From NCBI GenBank assembly GCA_905236225.1, contig CAJOPM010000125.1, positions 1 through 13,114 of the forward strand: a stretch of DNA of 13,114 bases. The letters run 5' to 3'. The notes beneath the pieces are model-generated. The model searched no databases, was not told the DNA's origin, and worked only from the letters and a program-made list of their open reading frames with translations. Position numbers and translations under genes: made by a program. This document shows, piece by piece, positions 1-5,237 of the stretch; the stretch's first letter is position 1, and the number at the start of each line of letters is the position of its first letter. Source of the stretch: an uncultured Eubacterium sp. (lineage in GTDB: Bacteria; Bacillota; Clostridia; Lachnospirales; Lachnospiraceae).

Positions 1-24
1 CATTTATGTTTCGGAAGTTTTTTC

Positions 25-56
25 TTGACGAATTACTTTTCCTATGTTAATATAAT
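25..56 (+). promoter_or_regulatory. Putative sigma-A promoter of the rplU operon
   Basis: A TTGACG -35 element lies at 25-30. At the optimal 17-base spacing there is a TAATAT -10 (48-53) preceded by TG at 45-46, giving an extended -10. A perfect TATAAT occurs at 51-56, but at 20-base spacing. Transcription would start near 60, leaving a leader of about 75 bases before the rplU start. The call rests on motif matches only. Confidence 0.6.
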
Positions 57-60
57 GCAG

Positions 61-135
61 TATGCCGCACAGCGAGGTTTTAAGTGCATTTTGATGTCAC
101 CACAGCTGGCGAGTAATGATAATAGGAGGTGCCAT
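61..135 (+). promoter_or_regulatory. L21-type ribosomal protein leader in the rplU 5' UTR
   Basis: The untranslated leader holds small complementary segments: GCAC 67-70 with GTGC 84-87, CCA 100-102 with TGG 107-109 around a CAGC loop, and GCC 64-66 with GGC 108-110. The enclosed bases GCGAGGTTTTAAG (72-84) look like the conserved core I remember for Firmicutes L21 leaders, which are thought to mediate autoregulation by L21. Position directly upstream of rplU, a strong promoter and a good RBS (AGGAGGTG at 124-131) all fit. I could not score it against a covariance model. Confidence 0.55.
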
Positions 136-444
136 ATGTACGCGATCATTGCAACCGGTGGTAAGCAGTACAAAGTTTCAGAAGGCGATGTCATTACCAT
201 TGAAAAACTTGATGCTGACGAAGGAGCTAGCGTTACTTTTGATGAGGTTTTAGTTCTTAATGATGGTCAGCTTAAGGCCGGAAATCCTACGGTTTCAGGA
301 GCTTCTGTTACAGGTAGTGTTCTTGAAAACGGTAAGGCTAAAAAGGTTATTGTATATAAGTACAAGCCTAAGACCGGTTATCACAAGAAAAATGGACACA
401 GACAGTCATATACACGTGTCAAAATCGAAAAAATTAATGGATAA
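136..444 (+). CDS. rplU: 50S ribosomal protein L21
   Basis: This is a 102-residue protein of the usual L21 length. It opens with MYAIIATGGKQYKV, the canonical L21 start, and ends in the conserved basic signature KPKTGYHKKNGHRQSYTRVKI-type segment (residues 78-97), which contacts 23S rRNA. The frame stays open upstream to position 25, but that stretch overlaps the promoter and leader. The start at 136 is chosen because AGGAGGTG precedes it by a few bases and the protein then matches the family exactly. L21 is a large-subunit protein that binds 23S rRNA. It is first in the rplU-prp-rpmA operon; prp begins 7 bases after its stop. Regulation is probably through the leader upstream. Confidence 0.98.
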   Translation: MYAIIATGGKQYKVSEGDVITIEKLDADEGASVTFDEVLVLNDGQLKAGNPTVSGASVTGSVLENGKAKKVIVYKYKPKTGYHKKNGHRQSYTRVKIEKING

Positions 445-451
445 GTGATTT

Positions 452-781
452 ATGACAAATGTAGTCATTTATACAGACAACAAAAATAATTATCGTGGAT
501 TCTTATCTTCCGGACATAGTGGATATGCATCTAGTGGCGAAGATATAGTATGTGCCGGTATTTCTGTATTGGTGATAAATACTGTTAATGCCATTAATGA
601 ATTTACAGATGATGATATCAAGGTAAATAGTGATGAGAAATTAGGTGAAATATCACTTGAATTTTCAGCTATTCCCAGTGAAAAATCTGTATTATTGATA
701 AAAACTATGATTTTAGGACTTAAAGGAATTATTGATAATTATGGAAATGATTATATCACTTTAGATTATGAGGAGGTGTAG
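452..781 (+). CDS. prp: Ribosomal-processing cysteine protease Prp
   Basis: At 109 residues this matches the YsxB/Prp family. The catalytic pair is visible as His22 in GHSGYA (21-26) and Cys34 in GEDIVCAGIS (29-38), the same spacing as the characterised Staphylococcus aureus enzyme. Prp removes the N-terminal extension of ribosomal protein L27, a step required for functional 50S subunits in bacteria that carry the extension. Its substrate, encoded immediately downstream, has that extension, so enzyme and substrate are co-encoded. The gene sits between rplU and rpmA as is typical of Firmicutes. Its SD is weak (AAGTGA at 443-448), suggesting lower expression than the flanking ribosomal proteins or coupling to rplU. 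Its final codons (GAG GAG GTG) double as the RBS for rpmA. Confidence 0.95.
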   Translation: MTNVVIYTDNKNNYRGFLSSGHSGYASSGEDIVCAGISVLVINTVNAINEFTDDDIKVNSDEKLGEISLEFSAIPSEKSVLLIKTMILGLKGIIDNYGNDYITLDYEEV

Positions 782-783
782 AG

Positions 784-1071
784 ATGTTGAATTTAAACCT
801 TCAGTTCTTTGCTCATAAAAAAGGAATGGGCTCAACAAAGAACGGCAGAGATTCAGAATCAAAAAGATTAGGCGCAAAAAGAGCGGACGGACAGTTCGTT
901 AAAGCCGGAAATATCATATATAGACAGCGTGGTACCAGAATTCATCCTGGTATTAATGTTGGAATTGGCGGAGATGATACACTCTTTGCTACTCAAAGTG
1001 GTATTCTGCGTTTTGAAAGAAAAGGTAGAACCAAGAAAATTGCTAGTGTTTATCCCGTAGAGAATAATTAG
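784..1071 (+). CDS. rpmA: 50S ribosomal protein L27 with Prp-cleavable N-terminal extension
   Basis: This is a 95-residue L27. The protein begins MLNLNLQFFAHKKGMGS. By the known Prp rule, cleavage falls between Phe9 and Ala10, leaving the mature AHKKG N-terminus that reaches toward the peptidyl-transferase centre. The downstream segment with GRDSESKRLGAKRADGQ (residues 21-37) is diagnostic of L27. The RBS AGGAGG at 771-776 lies inside the end of prp, 7 bases before the ATG, so translation is probably coupled. A strong intrinsic terminator follows within a few bases, closing the ribosomal-protein part of the cluster. Confidence 0.98.
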   Translation: MLNLNLQFFAHKKGMGSTKNGRDSESKRLGAKRADGQFVKAGNIIYRQRGTRIHPGINVGIGGDDTLFATQSGILRFERKGRTKKIASVYPVENN

Positions 1072-1077
1072 TATTTT

Positions 1078-1112
1078 AAAAGTCCGGCTAATCTTTTAGT
1101 CGGACTTTTTTT
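1078..1112 (+). terminator. Intrinsic terminator after rpmA
   Basis: The arms AAAAGTCCG (1078-1086) and CGGACTTTT (1101-1109) pair perfectly. CTA/TAG pairing extends the stem inside a short loop, and the 3' side runs into a T tract ending at 1112. It lies between rpmA and obgE, so it probably attenuates rather than separates expression, since no obvious new promoter is visible in the 15 bases before obgE. Confidence 0.88.
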
Positions 1113-1127
1113 AAGTAGGAGGACTTT

Positions 1128-2414
1128 ATGTTTGCTGATACTGCAAAAATCATTTTAAAATCAGGAAAAGGCGGAGATGGACATGTTAGTTTTCATCGTG
1201 AGAAATTTGTTGCGGCCGGTGGCCCCGACGGAGGAGACGGTGGAAAAGGCGGAGATGTCATTTTTGTAGTGGACAAAGGTCTTAATACACTTTATGATTT
1301 TAGACACAAGAGAAAATTTGCCGCACAAAATGGGGAAGAAGGAAAGAAGAGTAATTGTTCAGGGAAAAAAGGTGAGGATTTAATTTTAAAAGTTCCTGCC
1401 GGTACAGTTATTAAAGAGGCTTTTTCAGGCAAAGTAATTGCAGATATGTCCGGAGAAAATACTAAAGTTATTCTTTTAAAAGGCGGAAAGGGCGGTTTAG
1501 GCAATCAACATTTTGCCACGTCAAGAATGCAAGTCCCCAAATACGCTCAACCGGGACAAGAAGGAATAGAAGTAGAGGTTATATTAGAACTAAAAGTTAT
1601 TGCCGATGTTGGTCTGGTCGGGTTCCCTAATGTGGGCAAGTCAACCCTTCTATCTAGAGTGACTAATGCAAGACCTAAAATCGCAAATTATCATTTTACT
1701 ACATTACATCCAAACTTAGGTGTTGTTGATTTTCAAGGAAATGGATTTGTAATAGCGGATATTCCGGGTCTTATTGAGGGAGCAGCGAATGGGCAAGGTT
1801 TAGGGCATGATTTTTTGAGACATATAGAAAGAACCAGAGTTATAGTGCATGTTGTTGATGCAGCATCAACAGAAGGAAGAGATCCTATAGCTGATATTTA
1901 TGCTATTAATAAAGAACTAAAGCAATATGATTCGGATATATTAAATAAGCCTGTAATTATTGCCGCAAACAAAGTTGATGCGATTTTTGATGGCAATAAT
2001 GATATAATAAACAAACTTAAAGACGAGTTTGAAAAACAAGGTGTTAAGATATTCCCTATTTCAGCGGTGTCCGGAGAAGGTATCAATGAACTTATTTATG
2101 CGATAAGTGAAATTATAAAAGAACTTCCAAAACAAGATGTGGTATTTGAGCAGGAATATTTTCCGGAAGTTAAAATAGAACAAGAAGCCGGATATACTGT
2201 AGAATACAATAATAAGGATAATGTCTACCTTGTAGAAGGACCGGCTATTGATAAGATGCTAGGTTATACTAATTTAGATTCTGAAAAAGGATTTCTATTC
2301 TTCCAACAATTCCTTACAAAACAAGGAATCGTTGATGAATTAAAAAAATCAGGAATACAAGAGGGCGATACCGTAAGAATGTACGGTCATGAGTTCGAAT
2401 TTTATGATGAATAA
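1128..2414 (+). CDS. obgE: Obg family GTPase (CgtA), 50S assembly and stress GTPase
   Basis: A full-length 428-residue Obg with all three domains. Residues 1 to about 158 form the glycine-rich Obg fold (several KGG/GGDGG motifs at 13-43). Residues about 159-335 form the G domain, with P-loop GFPNVGKST (165-173), DIPG (211-214), NKVD (281-284) and SAV (312-314). About 350-428 is the C-terminal OCT domain ending in an acidic tail. Obg binds the 50S subunit and couples its maturation to GTP and (p)ppGpp levels. The RBS AGGAGG (1117-1122) is 5 bases from the ATG. The position after rplU-rpmA is the conserved bacterial arrangement. The end of the gene overlaps nadD by 8 bases, and no yhbY-type gene intervenes, although one often does in related genomes. 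Confidence 0.98.
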   Translation: MFADTAKIILKSGKGGDGHVSFHREKFVAAGGPDGGDGGKGGDVIFVVDKGLNTLYDFRHKRKFAAQNGEEGKKSNCSGKKGEDLILKVPAGTVIKEAFSGKVIADMSGENTKVILLKGGKGGLGNQHFATSRMQVPKYAQPGQEGIEVEVILELKVIADVGLVGFPNVGKSTLLSRVTNARPKIANYHFTTLHPNLGVVDFQGNGFVIADIPGLIEGAANGQGLGHDFLRHIERTRVIVHVVDAASTEGRDPIADIYAINKELKQYDSDILNKPVIIAANKVDAIFDGNNDIINKLKDEFEKQGVKIFPISAVSGEGINELIYAISEIIKELPKQDVVFEQEYFPEVKIEQEAGYTVEYNNKDNVYLVEGPAIDKMLGYTNLDSEKGFLFFQQFLTKQGIVDELKKSGIQEGDTVRMYGHEFEFYDE

Positions 2415-3018
2415 AAAGATAGGAATACTAGGCGGAACATTTGATCCGATACATTACGGACATTTGTTAATAGCACAAAATGCTTTGTATCAACATGGCC
2501 TAGATTGTGTATTGTTTATGCCAAATGGTAATCCGCCGCATAAAACCAATAATAATATAACTGATGTATCTATTAGGTGTACTATGATTGAAAATGCAAT
2601 TGCCTCTAATGATAAGTTTATTTTAGATGCATATGAAGCGACGAATAAAAGTATTTCCTATACATACGAAACATTACAGTATTTAAAAAAGCGATACAAA
2701 GATGCTAAATTATATTTTATTATGGGAGCGGATTCTCTGAATGATTTTCATAAATGGAGAAATCCCGATGTTATAGCTGAAAATTGTATCATTTTAGCAG
2801 CAGCAAGAGAGCAGTGTGACGATAGTGCGTTACAATTAAGAATAGAAAAATTAAAAGATTTATATAATGCTGATATAAGAATCGTAAAAACAGTGAATTT
2901 TTTTGTGTCTTCTCAGGATATAAGAAGAAGAGTAAGTTGTGGTGAACCAATATTATATTTATTACCAAATGAAGTGATTAAAATCATTGAACTTAATTCA
3001 TTATATCTTGACTCGTGA
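2407..3018 (+). CDS. nadD: Nicotinate-nucleotide adenylyltransferase
   Basis: This enzyme joins ATP and nicotinate mononucleotide to make deamido-NAD, the central step of NAD synthesis. Counting from 2407 (203 residues) it starts MNKKIGILGGTFDPIHYGH, with the nucleotidyltransferase motif HYGH at 16-19. PNGNPPHK (39-46) lies in the substrate loop, GADS at 107-110, and the C-terminal SSQDIR (168-173) corresponds to the family's ISSTxIR motif. The Obg stop overlaps the start in ATGATGAATAA. In-frame ATGs at 2404 and 2389 are alternatives. I prefer 2407 or 2404 because the family's N-terminus begins only two or three residues before KKIG, and because translation then restarts at the Obg stop without a clear SD. 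Confidence 0.95.
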   Translation: MNKKIGILGGTFDPIHYGHLLIAQNALYQHGLDCVLFMPNGNPPHKTNNNITDVSIRCTMIENAIASNDKFILDAYEATNKSISYTYETLQYLKKRYKDAKLYFIMGADSLNDFHKWRNPDVIAENCIILAAAREQCDDSALQLRIEKLKDLYNADIRIVKTVNFFVSSQDIRRRVSCGEPILYLLPNEVIKIIELNSLYLDS

Positions 3019-3054
3019 GCATAGATAAAAAATAAAGGATATAATAGGCATAAT

Positions 3055-3639
3055 ATGTATACAAATCAAAACATTGAAAAAGTCGAAAATGAATTAAAAG
3101 AAATCCTTGATGAAAAACGCTTTAGACATACACAAGGAGTAATGTATACTGCAGCAGCGCTTGCAATGAGATATTCTCAAAATGTAAATCAGGCACTTAT
3201 GGCTGGATTGCTTCATGATTGTGCAAAAGCATATAGCGATGAAGAAAAGCTTAATTTATGTAAGAAAAATAACATAGAGATTACTTCAAGTGAACAAAAA
3301 GTGCCTTCATTATTGCATGCTAAGCTTGGAGCATTTGATGCAGAAAATAAATTTGGAGTTAATGATGAAGACGTTTTAGAAGCTGTCAGAGTTCATACAA
3401 CCGGTAAAGCAAATATGTCTATGCTTCAAAAAATAGTTTATGTAGCAGATTTTATAGAGCCTAATAGAAAAAAGTATTCAAATATGGAACAAATAAGAGT
3501 TATCTCTTTTGAAAATATTGATAAAGCAGTATTTTATATTGCAAAAAATGTGTTAGAATACCTTAATAAAAAAGGGGCATTCATAGATTCGCTTACAAAT
3601 GAAACCTATAATTATTACAGCAAATTTAAAGAAAGGTAA
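3055..3639 (+). CDS. yqeK: HD-domain bis(5'-nucleosyl)-tetraphosphatase, YqeK family
   Basis: This is a 194-residue single-domain HD hydrolase. Likely metal ligands are His25 (FRHTQGV), His54-Asp55 (GLLHDCAK), His88 (LLHAKLGA), His114 (VRVHTTG) and Asp132 (VADFIEPNR). This pattern, and the VADFIEPNR motif in particular, is typical of YqeK. Members of the family hydrolyse diadenosine tetraphosphate symmetrically to two ADP. The nadD-yqeK-rsfS order is the conserved Firmicutes arrangement, and YqeK was long annotated as a NadD-associated HD protein. The RBS is modest (TAGG at 3045-3048, with AAAGGA further upstream). It lies 36 bases after nadD and is likely on the same transcript. Confidence 0.93.
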   Translation: MYTNQNIEKVENELKEILDEKRFRHTQGVMYTAAALAMRYSQNVNQALMAGLLHDCAKAYSDEEKLNLCKKNNIEITSSEQKVPSLLHAKLGAFDAENKFGVNDEDVLEAVRVHTTGKANMSMLQKIVYVADFIEPNRKKYSNMEQIRVISFENIDKAVFYIAKNVLEYLNKKGAFIDSLTNETYNYYSKFKER

Positions 3640-3643
3640 ATAA

Positions 3644-4009
3644 ATGACAGATAATAAGAGTACATCAAAAAAGATTGCTAAAATCGCATATTCAGCTCTT
3701 AGTTCAAAAAAGGGTGAAGATATACAAATACTGGATATTAGCCAGATTTCAATGATTGCAGATTATTTTGTTATTGCAAGTGGTAGTAACATATCACAAC
3801 TTGAAGCCCTTAGAGATAATGTTGAAGAAATGCTTGAAAAAGAAGGCTATAAATTAAAAAATGCAGAAGGAATGCGCAGAGGCAGTGGTTGGATACTGCT
3901 TGATTACCAAGATGTAGTAATTCATATATTTTCAAATGATGATAGGCAATTTTACGATTTAGAAAGAATTTGGGGCGATGCAATTAATATAAGTGAGGAG
4001 GAGCTATAA
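3644..4009 (+). CDS. rsfS: Ribosomal silencing factor RsfS
   Basis: A 121-residue RsfS/Iojap protein. Conserved segments visible are DISQISMIADYFVIASG (31-47), SGWILLDYQDVVIHIF (81-96) and the C-terminal YDLERIWGDA (104-113). RsfS binds L14 on the 50S subunit and blocks joining to 30S when nutrients are scarce. It starts 4 bases after the yqeK stop with GAAAGG 7 bases upstream. The last four codons (EEEL) and the stop codon lie inside the hairpin that separates this operon from convergent lexA, so the terminator stem is partly coding. It is the last gene of the + strand ribosome cluster. Confidence 0.96.
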   Translation: MTDNKSTSKKIAKIAYSALSSKKGEDIQILDISQISMIADYFVIASGSNISQLEALRDNVEEMLEKEGYKLKNAEGMRRGSGWILLDYQDVVIHIFSNDDRQFYDLERIWGDAINISEEEL

Positions 4010-4022
4010 GGCTTCCTCCTCA
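3994..4022. terminator. Hairpin between convergent rsfS and lexA
   Basis: TGAGGAGGA (3994-4002) pairs perfectly with TCCTCCTCA (4014-4022). The loop region holds the rsfS stop codon. Flanking sequence is AT-rich on both sides (TTTATATT after, ATTAATATA before), so it could work in both directions, but neither side has a clean run of T. It is the only terminator candidate between the two converging genes. The stem arms also resemble SD and anti-SD sequence. Confidence 0.6.
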
Positions 4023-4028
4023 TTTATA

Positions 4029-4643
4029 TTAGAAAAATCTAAATACTCCAAACACTTTACCGAGTATAGAAACTTCATTAACAATGATAGGATCCATATT
4101 ATCATTTTCAGGTTGAAGACGATAATATCCATTTTCTTTATAAAATGTCTTAACTGTTGCAGAATCATCAATCAATGCAACAACAATGTCACCGTTATTA
4201 GCGGTATTTTGTTGTTTGACTAATAAATTATCACCATTAAAAATCCCAACATTAATCATACTTTCGCCGGATACTTTAAGCATAAAGGAATCATTATTTG
4301 GCATATATTCTGCAGGGATGGGAAAATAATTCTCAATATTTTCAACCGCTAAAATAGGCTGTCCGGCAGCCACACGACCCACAAGCGGAACATTAACTAT
4401 TTCACGCCTGGTAAGATTAAAAGTATCATCAATAATTTCTATAGCTCTGGGTTTAGAGGGATCGCGCCTGATATATCCATTCTTTTCAAGTGTCTCTAAA
4501 TGTGAATGAACAGTAGATGTAGAACGCAAATTTACTGCTTCACAAATTTCTCTGACTGATGGCGGATATCCCCTGTTAAGTATTGCTTCTTTGATATATT
4601 CAAGAATATCACTTTGCTTTTGTGAAATCTTGCCGAAAGACAT
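4029..4643 (-). CDS. lexA: LexA repressor, SOS response regulator
   Basis: A complete 204-residue LexA. Residues 1 to about 70 are the winged-helix DNA-binding domain, with the family signature GYPPSVREICEAVNLRSTSTV (25-45). The cleavage site is Ala93-Gly94 in RVAAGQPI. The C-terminal S24-like peptidase domain carries Ser128 (SGESM, 125-129) and Lys165 (SATVK, 161-165) as the catalytic dyad. RecA filaments on damaged DNA trigger self-cleavage and de-repress SOS genes. The start is supported by AGGAGG at 4650-4655, 6 bases upstream. It is divergent from the LysM gene, as in Bacillus subtilis lexA/yneA. LexA-box-like sites cluster nearer the LysM side; none overlaps the best lexA promoter candidate. 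Confidence 0.98.
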   Translation of the reverse strand: MSFGKISQKQSDILEYIKEAILNRGYPPSVREICEAVNLRSTSTVHSHLETLEKNGYIRRDPSKPRAIEIIDDTFNLTRREIVNVPLVGRVAAGQPILAVENIENYFPIPAEYMPNNDSFMLKVSGESMINVGIFNGDNLLVKQQNTANNGDIVVALIDDSATVKTFYKENGYYRLQPENDNMDPIIVNEVSILGKVFGVFRFF

Positions 4644-4662
4644 AACTAACCTCCTAAATTAC

Positions 4663-4691
4663 TTTATAAAAATAAGATTAAACCGTGTTAA
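4663..4691 (-). promoter_or_regulatory. Candidate lexA promoter
   Basis: Reading the - strand, TTAACA (4691-4686) and TATAAA (4668-4663) are separated by 17 bases, each one base from consensus. The start would fall near 4656, leaving a leader of only about 13 bases that just contains the AGGAGG. A second weaker pair further upstream (TTGCTT 4762-4757, TAAACT 4739-4734, 17-base spacing) would allow a longer leader. The AT richness makes either uncertain. Confidence 0.45.
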
Positions 4692-4773
4692 CTCAAAGGT
4701 TAAAGTGTACCAGTACAATCAATATTTAAATAAAGTTTAGCATATAATAGATATAAAAGCAAACATATATTCC

Positions 4774-4854
4774 GAAAATTTGTTCGAATTTTTCCTTGAC
4801 AATAGAACAAACGTGCGATAATATATACAAAACAGATGTTCGCAACATATGTTC
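4774..4854. promoter_or_regulatory. Cluster of four LexA (SOS) box-like operators
   Basis: Four sites each differ by one base from the Gram-positive LexA core GAAC-N4-GTTC: GAAAATTTGTTC (4774-4785), GAACAAACGTGC (4805-4816), AAACAGATGTTC (4830-4841) and CAACATATGTTC (4843-4854). The last, read on the - strand as CGAACATATGTTGC (4855-4842), matches 13 of 14 positions of the longer B. subtilis consensus. The second lies inside the promoter spacer, the third and fourth cover the transcription start and early leader, and the first lies upstream of the -35. This placement would block polymerase tightly. The centres are about 31, 25 and 13 bases apart. Confidence 0.85.
4796..4824 (+). promoter_or_regulatory. 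SOS-controlled promoter of the LysM gene
   Basis: A perfect TTGACA (4796-4801) and TAATAT (4819-4824) are 17 bases apart, in an AT-rich run continuing to about 4830. Transcription should start near 4831, about 50 bases before the chosen start codon. One LexA-box-like site lies wholly within the spacer, so repressor and polymerase would compete directly. Confidence 0.8.
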
Positions 4855-4883
4855 GGTTAGTATTGTTAGGGAGGTATATTGTT

Positions 4884-5231
4884 ATGCGTAATAAGAATAA
4901 TATTTTAAGTTTTGCTTTGACTCACAGATTGATTTATATTTTCATTATTGTATGTTCTGTATCAGCAATACTTTTTATCAGTGTAAAATGTGTAAAAGTT
5001 ACTGCAAGTAATTACAATATTAATAATCAACACACGACAGAATCATTAAATAAATATTATAAGAGCATCAGAATTGATGAAGGTGATAGTTTATGGAGTT
5101 TGGCTAGCGTATATAGTTATGAGGGATATCAGAATGAAGATGAATTCATAGCTGAAGTCAAATCTGTAAATCATCTTCATTCAGACTGTATACATTCAGG
5201 AGAATATATTGTTGTTCCGTATTATGAATAA
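4884..5231 (+). CDS. Membrane-anchored LysM protein, YneA-like SOS division inhibitor
   Basis: A 115-residue protein with a basic N-terminus, one hydrophobic segment (about 16-36) and a C-terminal LysM-like domain (about 58-113) containing IDEGDSLWSLA (64-74) and ending near IVVPYY. This is the layout of B. subtilis YneA, an SOS-induced cell-division suppressor with an N-terminal membrane anchor and an extracytoplasmic LysM domain. Divergence from lexA and LexA-box control match yneA. Sequence similarity to YneA outside the LysM signature looks weak, so the function is inferred from architecture and context. An upstream in-frame ATG (4836) lies inside a LexA box and about 5 bases from the predicted transcript start. 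The ATG at 4884 has AGGGAGG at 4868-4874 and is preferred. Confidence 0.8.
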   Translation: MRNKNNILSFALTHRLIYIFIIVCSVSAILFISVKCVKVTASNYNINNQHTTESLNKYYKSIRIDEGDSLWSLASVYSYEGYQNEDEFIAEVKSVNHLHSDCIHSGEYIVVPYYE

Positions 5232-5237
5232 TTTGTG

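Noticed and set aside
25..135. N-terminal extension of L21 by 37 residues
   Set aside because: The frame is open, but the stretch overlaps the promoter and leader. The ATG at 136 has a strong SD and gives a normal L21.
1292..1504. Open frame on the - strand inside obgE
   Set aside because: It is antisense to conserved Obg coding sequence, has no SD and has no recognisable protein content.
3993..4223. Open frame on the + strand overlapping the end of rsfS and lexA
   Set aside because: It is antisense to the LexA catalytic domain, and its apparent start uses the terminator stem. Composition is not protein-like.
4836..4883. Earlier ATG for the LysM protein
   Set aside because: It lies within a LexA box and about 5 bases from the predicted transcript start with no SD. 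The ATG at 4884 has AGGGAGG upstream.
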